A stretch of 58,210 nucleotides of DNA from Sphingomonas lacusdianchii (GCF_022664395.1 NZ_JAKRET010000018.1:1-58210); one strand, 5' to 3'; positions 24,901 to 31,966 are shown, numbered from the stretch's first letter. Made by a program: numbers and translations. Notes: generated from the letters alone by a model not told the origin.

Positions 24901-26179
24901 ACGACAGGAGGCGGTCCGACACGGTGCGCTCCGGCAGGTGCGGAACGTGCGAGGGGATGGGAGCCGGGATGGAGCCCATGGCCACAGACTCGACCAGCGA
25001 GGTCGGATGCTCGCCGGCCGCGTCGAAGACGATGCGGCTAGGCCGGTACGGCAGATAGACCCCGACCTGCTCGGCGATAGGCGCTGGCGTGTCGAGCACC
25101 TTGTAGCCGACCGGTAGCACCTCGTTGCGGGTCGGCGCCCGGAAGATGCGCGGCGCGGCAGCCGGGCGCGACTTCATCGCTCGCAGGAGCGACACCGCCC
25201 CTCCCCGCTTGACCGCCGAGGATGCGTTGTCCTCCTGCAGGGCAGCGCGATCGGGAATGACAAGCAGGTCGACCAGCTCAGCCACGTTCCGACGAGCGAT
25301 CGTGACCCCTGCGATGTCGCCCACGATCTTGTCGATCACGTAGATCCGAACCGCGACGCCGGTGCCGTGCTTTCCGTAGCCGTTCGTGAGGCGGATGGAG
25401 GTGCGAAGGGCCGTTCCCGCAAGTGTCGTCGTCCAGATATCGGCCATCCGTGCGGAATGGGCGAACCAGTCCGGCATGATGGCAACGAGGCGCCCGCCTG
25501 GCCGCAACCGCTTCAGCGCGGCTTGAAGATGGCGGACCGCGGCGAGCGCGTCGGCACCGCGACCGACCGAACGCGAAAATGGCGGATTCATGAGGATGAG
25601 GCTGGGGCGCTGCAAAGCTGTGAGCGTACTGCCGATCGTTGCCCCGTCATGACCGGAGACAACGGCATGGGGAAATGTGGCGGAGAGCCGCGCCCGCCGC
25701 GCCGGATCGATCTCGTTGAGCTGCAGGGCGGCGATCGTCGACAGTTGAGCGACAAGCAGTCCGTTGCCGGCGCTGGGCTCGAGCACGACATCCGTCGGTC
25801 GTGCAGCCGCGAGCAGGACGGCCACGGCTGCGATGTCGACAGGTGTCGAGAACTGCTGCCAGTCGAGCTGTTCCTCGCTGCGCACCGTTTGCGTCGGCAG
25901 GCGATCGAGCAAGCCGAGGGCGAGTGGGAGGTCGGCCGCGGTCTGGAGCGGCTGCGAACCGCTCACCAGATGGAGCGCCAGCGCATGCTCGAGCACCTCG
26001 AAGCTCTCGCGCTGCGTCCAGCGCCCCTCTGCGTCCGAACCACCGAAGGCGTGGACCATCGCCTCGTTGAGGTCGCGTCGGCTGAGCTTCGTCTGTCCGC
26101 CGAGGAGCGGCAAAAGCATGCGAGCAGCGTCGGTGCAGGCGGTTGCGCGGTCATGCTTGGGATCGAACAGGTCGGTCAT
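21950..26179 (-). CDS. Strawberry-notch/DarB-like protein: methyltransferase plus SF2 helicase (1,409 aa)
   Basis: Two enzymes are joined. Residues about 105-290 form an N6-adenine methyltransferase-like domain with LEPSAGNGLLVAQL (SAM site) and NPPF (198-201, catalytic). From about 430 comes an SF2 helicase of the strawberry-notch kind: GDGTGAGKGRQ (473-483), DEAH at 580-583, GGTGRSYHASLDALNQEQRV and RAIQGLGRTHRTHQ (motif VI). The same architecture is found in phage P1 DarB, an antirestriction protein delivered with DNA, and in large polyvalent proteins of conjugative elements. The start at 26179 follows GGAG with a 9-base gap. No frameshift is seen over 4.2 kb, so the gene looks active. Confidence 0.9.
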   Translation of the reverse strand: MTDLFDPKHDRATACTDAARMLLPLLGGQTKLSRRDLNEAMVHAFGGSDAEGRWTQRESFEVLEHALALHLVSGSQPLQTAADLPLALGLLDRLPTQTVRSEEQLDWQQFSTPVDIAAVAVLLAAARPTDVVLEPSAGNGLLVAQLSTIAALQLNEIDPARRARLSATFPHAVVSGHDGATIGSTLTALQRPSLILMNPPFSRSVGRGADALAAVRHLQAALKRLRPGGRLVAIMPDWFAHSARMADIWTTTLAGTALRTSIRLTNGYGKHGTGVAVRIYVIDKIVGDIAGVTIARRNVAELVDLLVIPDRAALQEDNASSAVKRGGAVSLLRAMKSRPAAAPRIFRAPTRNEVLPVGYKVLDTPAPIAEQVGVYLPYRPSRIVFDAAGEHPTSLVESVAMGSIPAPIPSHVPHLPERTVSDRLLSSSQLETVVYAGHAWTQFIPGMFSCDKEGVGLVLDAAGRQYRKGFFLGDGTGAGKGRQVAAIILDNWLAGRRKAIWVSKNEALHADAVRDWTALGGMAADVQPLSRWKIDEPVTMSEGVLFVTYPTLRSGRGDATRLDQIIAWAADDFDGVIAFDEAHEMGGVAGGEGAMGTKAGSLQGIAGVLLQNRLPAARVLYASATGASEVNNLAYAVRLGLWGPETSFADREAFISEIRQGGIAAMELVARDLKATGLYTARALSFAGVEYDILRHELTPDQIDVYDRYADAWGIIHRNMEKALEITGVVDAMDGATKNAGAKAAARSRFESCKQRFFGSLLLSCKLPTVLAAVRQHLDAGQSVVLQLVSTAEAILNRRLGELTPDERAELDIDLSPREAVIDYLTRAFPVQQMRDYRDDTGEVRSRPLIDDDGHAVTNPEAEAARDDLIEQLCALPPIAAVLDGVLTYFGHDAVAEVTGRTKRLVPAANGTQKLETRSGRSTQADAAAFMAGTKRILVFSDAGGTGRSYHASLDALNQEQRVHLLLEPGWRADRAIQGLGRTHRTHQACSPLFRPVTTDCKGELRFTSTIARRLDSLGALTRGQRQTGGQNLFDPADNLESEYAKAALISWYHLLKSGKLKSTSLQDFTHRTGLELTDQDGVLKEELPPIQRWLNRLLALPIGLQNVIFDEFLALVETRVAAARDAGTLDVGVETMLVETATVLDDRILRTDTVSGATSHLLTIEVARRRHPVSLDRALRLADADDTAVFVKNAKSGKVALKTPARAGMTEDGMPVLRIELMRPTRREYLAADDLYETAWEECARETFAKAWAEEEEQARNHVDTETIRLATGLLLPIWSALPSTHLAVSRIVDAEGRSWLGRVVFPADLHQLFGKLGLSEETSLTPSEIARAVENGNVIPLKRPFACEIKRARVNGLPRIEIVGAPAGQLAWLKSLGCFTEVIAYKTRVFVPVPEATVILQRVLGDR

Positions 26180-26227
26180 GGGGTGGGTCTCCAGAACTGT
26201 CTGCGTGCTGCAGCTCAGTTCCCCCGC

Positions 26228-26241
26228 TCCCCCTCCCCTTC
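26228..26241 (-). repeat. Polypurine element, exact copy 4
   Basis: Minus-strand GAAGGGGAGGGGGA, directly abutting the stop codon of the Toprim gene (26242) and 48 bases before the start at 26179. Confidence 0.7.
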
Positions 26242-27081
26242 TCAGCTCCTCGGCCTAAGCACGTCGGCCCAGTCGCCGTACTGTTCCGGCGGTGGCATGC
26301 GGGCGAGCGCAAGCCGACGCTCCCGATAGGCTCGCCAGGCCTTGCTGCGCGCGCGCCGTCCTTCGGGATCGTTGTCTTCGGCGACAATCAGTCGTGTGAC
26401 GTTGCTCGGGATCTGGATGCGATCAAGGCGGGCCGCCCCCAACGTCGCCCAGCATGGTATGCAATTGATCTGGGTGAACGCCGCAGCCGTCTCGAAGCCT
26501 TCGGCAATGGCGAGGGTCTCCCCCGCCCTGCCCCCCTGCCAGGCACCGGCAGCGGGAGCGCCGAGCATCACCTTGTCCAGGTAACCACCGTTCGTCGTGT
26601 CGAGGAAGATACGTTGGATCGCACGGAGGTGGGAGCCCTCTCGGACCGCTACGATGAGCGCGGGCAGGAAGCGCGTGGAAGGCTTTGGACCCCACGGGCA
26701 GCGTGGATGAAAGCGGATATCGTCGAGTGGCAGGCGCAGGCCCCGCCCGTCGAGATACTCAGCGGCTGCCGTACCGTCCGCTGGAAGAGCCTCCTCCCAG
26801 AGCCGTCCGACGTTGCTCCCGCTAGGGCGGTACCGGGCGGGCGGTGGCTGATGGCTTCCGGAGGGTCGTAGGCGGGAGATTTCGCGCAGGACGTCCCCCG
26901 GATCGCAACCGGCAAAACAATGGACGAGAATGCCGTCGTGCCCCTGGCGCACGGACAGGCTGGGATCGCTGTCCTGGTGTGCTGGGCAGCGGCAGGTAGC
27001 GATATAGCCCCGCCAGGTGCCGCCGAGGGCACCCACGATATCGACAACGCGCTGGGTGGGTCTGAGAGCGATCAGGGACAT
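26242..27081 (-). CDS. CHC2 zinc-finger and Toprim primase-like protein (279 aa)
   Basis: Residues about 30-60 contain a zinc finger of the DnaG/CHC2 type (CRCPAHQDSDPSLSV and ILVHCFAGCDPGDVL). The C-terminal half is a Toprim domain: ETLAIAEGFETAAAF with the acidic Glu and VTRLIVAEDNDPEGRRA with the D-x-D-like metal site. Such short proteins are typical of plasmids and may prime the entering strand after conjugation or act in replication. AGGAG lies 6 bases before the ATG at 27081. It is divergent from parA. Confidence 0.8.
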   Translation of the reverse strand: MSLIALRPTQRVVDIVGALGGTWRGYIATCRCPAHQDSDPSLSVRQGHDGILVHCFAGCDPGDVLREISRLRPSGSHQPPPARYRPSGSNVGRLWEEALPADGTAAAEYLDGRGLRLPLDDIRFHPRCPWGPKPSTRFLPALIVAVREGSHLRAIQRIFLDTTNGGYLDKVMLGAPAAGAWQGGRAGETLAIAEGFETAAAFTQINCIPCWATLGAARLDRIQIPSNVTRLIVAEDNDPEGRRARSKAWRAYRERRLALARMPPPEQYGDWADVLRPRS

Positions 27082-27087
27082 TCCCGT

Positions 27088-27120
27088 CTCCTTTCACCCC
27101 CTCCCGCCCTCTTCCCTCCT
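27088..27120 (-). repeat. Polypurine tract upstream of the Toprim gene
   Basis: A purine-rich run on the minus strand interrupted by three pyrimidines; its 3' end also serves as the Shine-Dalgarno (AGGAG) for the start at 27081. It is the most degenerate member of the element family. Confidence 0.4.
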
Positions 27121-27181
27121 ACAGAAAAGCACATCGCAGGGTTTGCGAGTAGACGACGAAGCGGCAAGCCGATAAGACGGC

Positions 27182-27216
27182 TTTACGTTTTGCAGGTTTT
27201 ACGATTACACGTTTCC
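27182..27216 (+). promoter_or_regulatory. Short repeats upstream of parA, candidate operator or centromere half
   Basis: TTTACG occurs at 27182-27187 and again 16 bases later at 27198-27203, followed by TTACACG at 27205-27211. TTACGTTTTGC (27183) closely matches TTACGCTTTTGC at 28111 beyond the parG-like gene. RHH partition proteins bind such arrays. Confidence 0.5.
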
Positions 27217-27232
27217 ACGGAAGGTGCCTCTC

Positions 27233-27862
27233 ATGATCGTTGCGTTGCTCAACCAGAAAGGCGGCGTCGGAAAGACGACCCTGAGCGTGAACCTGGCCTC
27301 AAGCCTCGCACGCGACGGCTCGCGCGTGTTGCTGATCGACGCCGACCCCCAGGGCAGTTCGCTCGACTGGGCCGCGGCTCGCGAGGAGCAGCCGATGATC
27401 TCGGTGGTCGGCTTCCCTCGACCGACCATCCACAAAGAGTTGGACCAGATCGGCCAGGGCTACGATCATGTCGTCATCGACGGACCGCCTCGCGTGACCG
27501 AGCTGGCGCGATCGGCGATCATGGCGGCGGATGTGGTGCTGGTCCCTGTCCAGCCTTCGCCTTACGACATCTGGGCCGCAGACGAGGTGGTCAAGCTTAT
27601 CGTCGAAGCGTCCGTATTTAAGGAAGGCCTGAAGGCCACATTTGTGGTAAATCGCAAAGTCGCAAAAACGGCGATTGGGCGCGACGTGGTTGAGGCTTTG
27701 GCAGCATATCAGATTCCGACCATGACGGCGCAGATCGTCCAGCGCGTCGTGTTTGCCGAGGCAGCGGCCACCGGGCGCGCCGTCTTCGAGATCGACGGCA
27801 AGAGCGCAGCGGCAGCGGAAATCGAGGCCGTACGGGCCGAACTGATGGAGCTTGTGGCATGA
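27233..27862 (+). CDS. parA: ParA-family partition ATPase (209 aa)
   Basis: The ATG at 27233 (MIVALLNQKGGVGKTT) follows GGAAGG with an 8-base gap; a GTG 9 bases earlier is unlikely. Residues 8-16 form the deviant Walker A (KGGVGKTTL), LLIDADPQGSSLDWA gives the A' site and HVVIDGPPR the Walker B. The short length and lack of an N-terminal DNA-binding domain place it among type Ib ParA proteins, which pair with a small RHH protein. It overlaps that partner gene by 4 bases. Confidence 0.9.
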   Translation: MIVALLNQKGGVGKTTLSVNLASSLARDGSRVLLIDADPQGSSLDWAAAREEQPMISVVGFPRPTIHKELDQIGQGYDHVVIDGPPRVTELARSAIMAADVVLVPVQPSPYDIWAADEVVKLIVEASVFKEGLKATFVVNRKVAKTAIGRDVVEALAAYQIPTMTAQIVQRVVFAEAAATGRAVFEIDGKSAAAAEIEAVRAELMELVA

Positions 27863-28110
27863 CCAAGAAAGTGACGATCGGCCGACGCCCAACGGCTGGC
27901 GCGCCTCCCGCCGCTGGCGCCGATGCCTGGGTGGGAGCGGGAGCAGAGAAGCTTGCCGAACCCCCCGCCGCGGACGTCAAGATGAAGCGGTTGACGATCG
28001 ATATACCGGAGAGCCTCCATCGCACGATCAAGTCCCAGTGCGCGATGCGAGGCACGAAAATAGCTGACGAGGTCCGTGACCTGCTGGTACAGAAATACGA
28101 GGCGCCGTAA
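27859..28110 (+). CDS. parG: ParG-like ribbon-helix-helix partition protein (83 aa)
   Basis: ATGA overlap with parA. The N-terminal 38 residues are Pro/Ala-rich and probably flexible, as in ParG, where this tail stimulates the ParA ATPase and modulates repression. The C-terminal half KRLTIDIPESLHRTIKSQCA followed by GTKIADEVRDLLVQKY is a ribbon-helix-helix fold. It should bind the short repeats on either side of the operon and repress parA. Confidence 0.8.
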   Translation: MTKKVTIGRRPTAGAPPAAGADAWVGAGAEKLAEPPAADVKMKRLTIDIPESLHRTIKSQCAMRGTKIADEVRDLLVQKYEAP

Positions 28111-28196
28111 TTACGCTTTTGCGTATCGGCATATCGGCGTGTCGCCGCAAAGCCGGTAATGCGCCTTTCCGTATAGCCGGCTTTCCGTAAATGCGA
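28111..28196 (+). repeat. Centromere-like repeat cluster downstream of the par operon
   Basis: This holds a perfect palindrome TACGC-TTTT-GCGTA (28112-28125), two TATCGGC units 8 bases apart (28124, 28132) and two CTTTCCGTA units 16 bases apart (28165, 28181), embedded in TAATGCG/AAATGCG variants. The 16-base spacing recurs upstream of parA. I read it as a candidate partition site; the palindrome alone is too short to be a convincing terminator. Confidence 0.5.
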
Positions 28197-28280
28197 CCTG
28201 CCGGTTGCAGTGTCGGCTAGGGCGATCCCACCTCCCTCCGATCGCGGAATAGCATCCGGTTCGATGAAAGGTTCAAGCGA

Positions 28281-28667
28281 GTGGCAGCAGGGCAGGGGTC
28301 CACCTTCTTCGTGCCGGGCGTTCCGGCCAAGGACCAAGAGCAAGCGTATAATGAGCTCGCGCTGGCCTGCGGGTGTGCACCGGCGCCGACAGGCAAACGC
28401 ATCCGCTCAATCACGTTCCGATCGAACGGAGAGACGTGGACAGCCACGGTTGGCGAAAAGCTAAGCGGCTCGGCGACGAAGAAGAGCCGGGCAGGGGGGC
28501 AACGCATCGAACGCGCCGTTCCTCTCTCAAACGGCTCGACCGTCCTCGCCATCTTCGCTGGCGTGCCCTTTCGGGTCTGGCATGACGGCGCGTCCAGGGT
28601 TTGGTCCAACCCATTCCTCGCTGGCGAGCCTTCCTCCGTCACGATGTTCGCGGACGGCGGAGCATAG
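28281..28667 (+). CDS. Conserved hypothetical protein (128 aa)
   Basis: The GTG start has AAAGG 9 bases upstream. The sequence pattern TFFVPGVPAKDQEQAYNELA, RIRSITFRSNGETWTATVGE and TVLAIFAGVPFRVWHD is one I have seen in short conserved proteins of alphaproteobacteria, function unknown. The fold is probably small alpha/beta. It follows the partition cluster by about 85 bases. Confidence 0.65.
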   Translation: MAAGQGSTFFVPGVPAKDQEQAYNELALACGCAPAPTGKRIRSITFRSNGETWTATVGEKLSGSATKKSRAGGQRIERAVPLSNGSTVLAIFAGVPFRVWHDGASRVWSNPFLAGEPSSVTMFADGGA

Positions 28668-28765
28668 CCACTTCGACAGCGATGGCGCCCGCATTTCAGC
28701 AGATGCGCTTCGTCGTAAATCTGTTTAAGCGCAAAGTCGGGTTCCCGATGCGCTCTCCTCCCGGG

Positions 28766-28782
28766 CAGGGTAATTTTTTTCC
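28766..28782 (+). promoter_or_regulatory. 17-base motif CAGGGTAAtTTTTTTCC ahead of the transglycosylase gene
   Basis: Matches 35556-35572, ahead of the tra operon, at 16 of 17 positions. It is located 38 bases upstream of the start at 28821. Confidence 0.5.
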
Positions 28783-28820
28783 ACGTTGACCATGCCTCCT
28801 TCCGATGGCTGTTTCGACAA

Positions 28821-29738
28821 ATGAAGCACCCCGGCGCGCTGAGATTAGTCACAGGATTGGTCGCGGCTTCCGTCGCCCTCGGCCCTGCCGACGCGTCCCA
28901 GCGGCAAGCTGAACTGGTCGCATTCCGTGATTTGGCTGACGGTGTGGTGATTGATGTAGGCCGCACGGCGCCGAAGCCACTTCCACCATCAAGCGAGCAG
29001 CAGGGCGTCTCGCCCGAAGCCTTACAGGATGACTTCCGCAGCATCGCCGCGGCCGAGCAAGCACATACGACTACGGATGTTCCGAGCCCGGCGATCGCGA
29101 TACCGCTTTGGATGCAGACGGGGAGGGTGATGACGGGTGCGGCTCAGGTCGCTCAGAGCGTCGTCGCGCCTTACATGTACAGTCCGGCCGCTTGCTCGAT
29201 GACGCCTTACCGTCCGCGGGGCGATCTGGCTCCGTGGCAGGAGGCACGCCGCGCCCGATATTTCCCTCTCATCTCCGCCGTCGCCTGTGAGGCTGGCGTG
29301 CCTACCGGGCTCCTTGATGCCCTCGTCGCCCAGGAGAGCCGCTACGACCCGCTGATCGTCTCCAACAAGGGCGCGGTAGGCCTGACCCAGTTGATGCCCG
29401 ACACGGCCCGAGGCTTGGGTGTTCTCGACTCCCGAGATCCGCTGGCCAATCTGAGAGGAGGGGCCAGATACCTTCGGTCTCACCTGGACGAGTTCAAGCG
29501 CGTCGATCTCGCACTGGCGGCCTACAACGCCGGCCCTGGCAGGGTACGAACCTTGGGAAGGATCCCACCCTTCAGGGAGACGATCGATTACGTTGCGGCG
29601 ATCACCAAGGGGTGGAGCAGCGGTGCCTATCGAGCCGCATCCGTGCAAACCGCCGCGATGCCGAGTGCGGCAGGCTGGCGGGGCAGGGGGGTCCAGCTGC
29701 TGGCTTACACGTCGACGAGCGTGCCGAACCCGAGGTAA
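28821..29738 (+). CDS. Lytic transglycosylase of the conjugation system (SLT domain, 305 aa)
   Basis: An N-terminal hydrophobic segment (ALRLVTGLVAASVALGPADA) acts as signal peptide. The SLT domain spans about residues 150-260: LLDALVAQESRYDPLIVSNK with the catalytic Glu, then GAVGLTQLMPDTARGLGV and LALAAYNAGPGRV. It cleaves peptidoglycan glycan strands so the mating channel can cross, like VirB1 or F Orf169. The Shine-Dalgarno is weak. A motif shared with the tra leader lies in its own leader, suggesting common control although it is 6 kb from traA. Its 3' end overlaps the convergent gene by 34 bases. Confidence 0.85.
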   Translation: MKHPGALRLVTGLVAASVALGPADASQRQAELVAFRDLADGVVIDVGRTAPKPLPPSSEQQGVSPEALQDDFRSIAAAEQAHTTTDVPSPAIAIPLWMQTGRVMTGAAQVAQSVVAPYMYSPAACSMTPYRPRGDLAPWQEARRARYFPLISAVACEAGVPTGLLDALVAQESRYDPLIVSNKGAVGLTQLMPDTARGLGVLDSRDPLANLRGGARYLRSHLDEFKRVDLALAAYNAGPGRVRTLGRIPPFRETIDYVAAITKGWSSGAYRAASVQTAAMPSAAGWRGRGVQLLAYTSTSVPNPR

Positions 29739-29980
29739 TGGGCAAAGTAGATCGCGATCCCGAGTATAGCCGGTGCACCCAAGAGGTAGTTGAGCTGCCA
29801 ACGAACCCACAGCCGCGGCGCGACGAGGACCTTGTCGAGCATGGTCGTGGTAGGCAGCCGGCTGTTTCCCGTGCGATAGTCATAGGCGGTCTTGATGACC
29901 GCGAAGACGGCGCACATCGCGACCATGACGCCGACGGCGGCATAGAGGGAGAGCCAGGCCTGGAGTGTCGCTTGGGGCAT
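29705..29980 (-). CDS. Small membrane protein (91 aa)
   Basis: The ATG at 29980 has AGGTGG 5 bases upstream. Two membrane helices are visible: residues about 8-31 (AWLSLYAAVGVMVAMCAVFAV) and 66-84 (LLGAPAILGIAIYFAHYLG). A basic cytoplasmic-type loop lies between them. It runs convergent to and overlaps the transglycosylase gene end. The function is unknown; entry exclusion or a cell-envelope role is only a guess from position. Confidence 0.65.
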   Translation of the reverse strand: MPQATLQAWLSLYAAVGVMVAMCAVFAVIKTAYDYRTGNSRLPTTTMLDKVLVAPRLWVRWQLNYLLGAPAILGIAIYFAHYLGFGTLVDV

Positions 29981-30060
29981 ATTGACCACCTAGCAGCAAG
30001 ATGCTGACGATCGCTTAACCCTCTTGGGGGTGCAAAGTTACCACCTGGCCGGACGCGTGA

Positions 30061-30246
30061 GTGCTCTACGTGGCCGACGGGATCGATGCGGGACTCCCGT
30101 TTCAGACGAACTACCAGCGGATCGCCCAGGCGTGGACGTGGCCCATCGTTGTCACCGCAATGGCGACGATTGCCGCCGTACCGCTCGCGGCGTTCGTCCT
30201 TCTGGGTCGCCGAGAAGATGCCGAGAAGGACACTGCTTCGAGCTGA
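30061..30246 (+). CDS. Possible single-pass membrane peptide (61 aa)
   Basis: This is a GTG-started frame directly after an in-frame stop, with only a weak upstream GGA. It encodes one convincing membrane helix (WPIVVTAMATIAAVPLAAFV) and a charged tail. It is the only coding signal in the 358-base stretch 29981-30338, which otherwise shows a weak hairpin (GCCTGC/GCAGGC, 30269-30293) after repC and nothing else I can name. Confidence 0.3.
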   Translation: MLYVADGIDAGLPFQTNYQRIAQAWTWPIVVTAMATIAAVPLAAFVLLGRREDAEKDTASS

Positions 30247-30338
30247 ATGCGTCTCCGGCCACCTCACAGCCTGCCTGATTGGAAGAAGCAGGCGAGGGGC
30301 GGGGGGCCTCTCGTTGCGAGCTTGGCAGGGGTTGGCCA

Positions 30339-31580
30339 TCAATGCGCAGCCATTCGCTCGGTCCTGAAACCCCATAGGCTCTTTTGAAGGTCGAGCTCGC
30401 CGCGCTTCGCCCGCGCGACCATCCCGGCGTAATAAGCGCCCGCTGTAAGGCGGATCTCATTGCGCGCCTCTCTCTCCGCAGTGATCATGACTGCGACAGC
30501 AGCGCCGTCGCGACCCAGCGTATCGATCGCATCCACCCACGTTCCGGAACGGATGCCGAGGTCATGCCGCAGGCGCGCCGCGGCGTTATGAACGTCGGGC
30601 CACCGCGGCCGGGCCTCCGTTAGATACATCGCGGTTGTCGGGAACATCTCCGCAAGATCGCAAGGCCGCACCTTGAGGCTGCTCTGAGAAGGGGAGGGGG
30701 GCAGCACCGCTTGATCGGGCAGGCTCACGTCAGGATCAGAACTACATCCTCGCTCAGCATGTACGGTATTTTTAGAGGGAATGGTTTGTATATGTATGTC
30801 GGGTGATTCAGCTGACCCCGACGGGTTATTTAGTCCTGTGAACATGAAACGATCGATGGTCTCTCCGACCAGATCCTCTACGCCGGGAAGCCGATCGAGC
30901 GCGGCCTGGTAGCCTTCGCCGTCGCCCATGGTCCTGGCCTGCGCGGCAGCGAACGCGATCTCGTCGATCGCGTCTTGGAGTGCCATCCAGTGCAGTCCAG
31001 TGAGGCTCAGATCAGCGGCCTGCGCGAGTGCCTGTCCGACGATCCGGCGAACGCGCGCGATCTCCTTCTTGCCTGTCTTGAAGAGTGCATAGAGGGCGTT
31101 GAGGCGGTCGCCGGCATCCTTCAGCTCGGCATAGCGCAGCCGAATGGGCGAGAGGTCGAGGCCGTAGGCTTCGACGATAACGCCGTCACGGTTCCGGAAG
31201 CCGCTTCGGCGTCCCGACGCGCTATCCCGCGCGAGGATCAGGCCTGCGGCGCGCAGCTCGCGCAGCCGCGCCTTGATGCACGCGACGGTCTTCCTGACCT
31301 CGTCCGCAAGGTGCTGGTTGCTCGGCCAGACGACGAGCGGGCGGTCGGCGGCCCAATCGGCCTCCCAGGTGAGCTGGACGAGATCCATTAGCGTCTCGAT
31401 CGCGCCGTTGCTGACCGCGATCGCGCCTTTCAGCGCCTTCACGACCCTGCGAGCGTCTTGTTTGGATATCTGGACGCCGCTCCCGTCGACGACCTTCATC
31501 CTCCGGGTGAGCTCGCGCGTCAGCGCCGTGATCGGCCGCGCCCCGGTCCGGCCGGTGAAAGCCGTTTGCGTATAGTTCAT
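30339..31580 (-). CDS. repC: RepC-type replication initiator (413 aa)
   Basis: The N-terminal domain follows the RepC pattern of repABC plasmids: an MNYTQTAFTGRTGARPITA start, LVVWPSNQHLADEVRKTVAC, RLRELRAAGLILARDSASGR and VEAYGLDLSPIRLRYAEL (winged-helix DNA-binding region). A C-terminal globular part (DVHNAAARLRHDLGIRSGTW) is also typical. No repA/repB partition genes precede it, unlike classical repABC. In that family the origin lies inside repC itself; an AT-rich stretch at 30770-30845 is a candidate. The leader contains a likely antisense RNA. RBS GAGGGGG at 8 bases. Confidence 0.85.
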   Translation of the reverse strand: MNYTQTAFTGRTGARPITALTRELTRRMKVVDGSGVQISKQDARRVVKALKGAIAVSNGAIETLMDLVQLTWEADWAADRPLVVWPSNQHLADEVRKTVACIKARLRELRAAGLILARDSASGRRSGFRNRDGVIVEAYGLDLSPIRLRYAELKDAGDRLNALYALFKTGKKEIARVRRIVGQALAQAADLSLTGLHWMALQDAIDEIAFAAAQARTMGDGEGYQAALDRLPGVEDLVGETIDRFMFTGLNNPSGSAESPDIHIQTIPSKNTVHAERGCSSDPDVSLPDQAVLPPSPSQSSLKVRPCDLAEMFPTTAMYLTEARPRWPDVHNAAARLRHDLGIRSGTWVDAIDTLGRDGAAVAVMITAEREARNEIRLTAGAYYAGMVARAKRGELDLQKSLWGFRTERMAAH

Positions 31581-31647
31581 CGTTCGCCCCCTCGGATGGA
31601 GGGACCGTCAGCAGGCATAACTCGTGCGTGGCGCGAATCGCGCTCCC

Positions 31648-31676
31648 TTGAACCGGGTGTCAGGATCGTCTAAATG
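31648..31676 (+). promoter_or_regulatory. Candidate sigma-70 promoter for an antisense RNA to repC
   Basis: TTGAAC (31648-31653), a 17-base spacer and TAAATG (31671-31676) on the strand opposite to repC, inside the repC leader. Confidence 0.45.
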
Positions 31677-31682
31677 GGAGGT

Positions 31683-31765
31683 CTATCGCGGACCGGTCAG
31701 CGTTTGGCGACGCTGCCCATCTTACGGTTCCAGGGTGCCCGGCCTTCGTGCCGGGCATTCGTTTA
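31683..31765 (+). ncRNA. Candidate countertranscribed RNA controlling repC
   Basis: Predicted from the promoter at 31648 and a terminator-like hairpin at 31737-31758 followed by TTCGTTT, giving a transcript of about 80 bases. It would be complementary to the repC mRNA 100-185 bases before the start codon. A second hairpin, CAGCG-N8-CGCTG, lies at about 31699. repABC plasmids use an antisense RNA in the same position to limit repC expression and set incompatibility. Supported by layout only; no covariance or expression data. Confidence 0.45.
31737..31758 (+). terminator. Hairpin of the candidate antisense RNA
   Basis: Perfect 8-base stem TGCCCGGC/GCCGGGCA with a CTTCGT loop, followed by TTCGTTTAT. 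Confidence 0.55.
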
Positions 31766-31852
31766 TGTGGCCACGGTCATAGCTCCAGAAAATGCGACGG
31801 AAGGTCGCCCGAGCACAGTGCCGCAGATGCAAAGGTTAAGAAACCACGAGGA

Positions 31853-31966
31853 TTCGTGGTATCGGCTACGCTCGCCGGAAAAGATTCGTGGTATCGACTA
31901 CGCCTGCAGCGATAAGTTCGTGGTATCGACTACGCGGCAACGCAAAGTTCGTGGTATCGGCTACGC
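31853..31966 (+). repeat. Four direct iterons downstream of repA
   Basis: Four copies of TTCGTGGTATCGRCTACGC (R = G, A, A, G) start at 31853, 31885, 31917 and 31948. The 31-32-base period is three helical turns, so all lie on the same face of DNA. The 484-base stretch 31581-32063 contains only these iterons, the antisense-RNA candidate and the repC leader. This is the most likely RepA binding array or origin. Confidence 0.9.

Noticed and set aside
28112..28125. Intrinsic terminator after parG
   Set aside because: The 5-base stem with a TTTT loop lacks a downstream T run; it is better read as part of the repeat cluster.
28217..29044. 275-codon minus-strand ORF over the transglycosylase leader
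   Set aside because: Composition is atypical, no Shine-Dalgarno, and it crosses the intergenic motif and two plus-strand genes.
31853..31966. CRISPR-like array
   Set aside because: The 19-base repeats with 12-13-base gaps and neighbouring repA fit iterons; the spacers are far too short for CRISPR.
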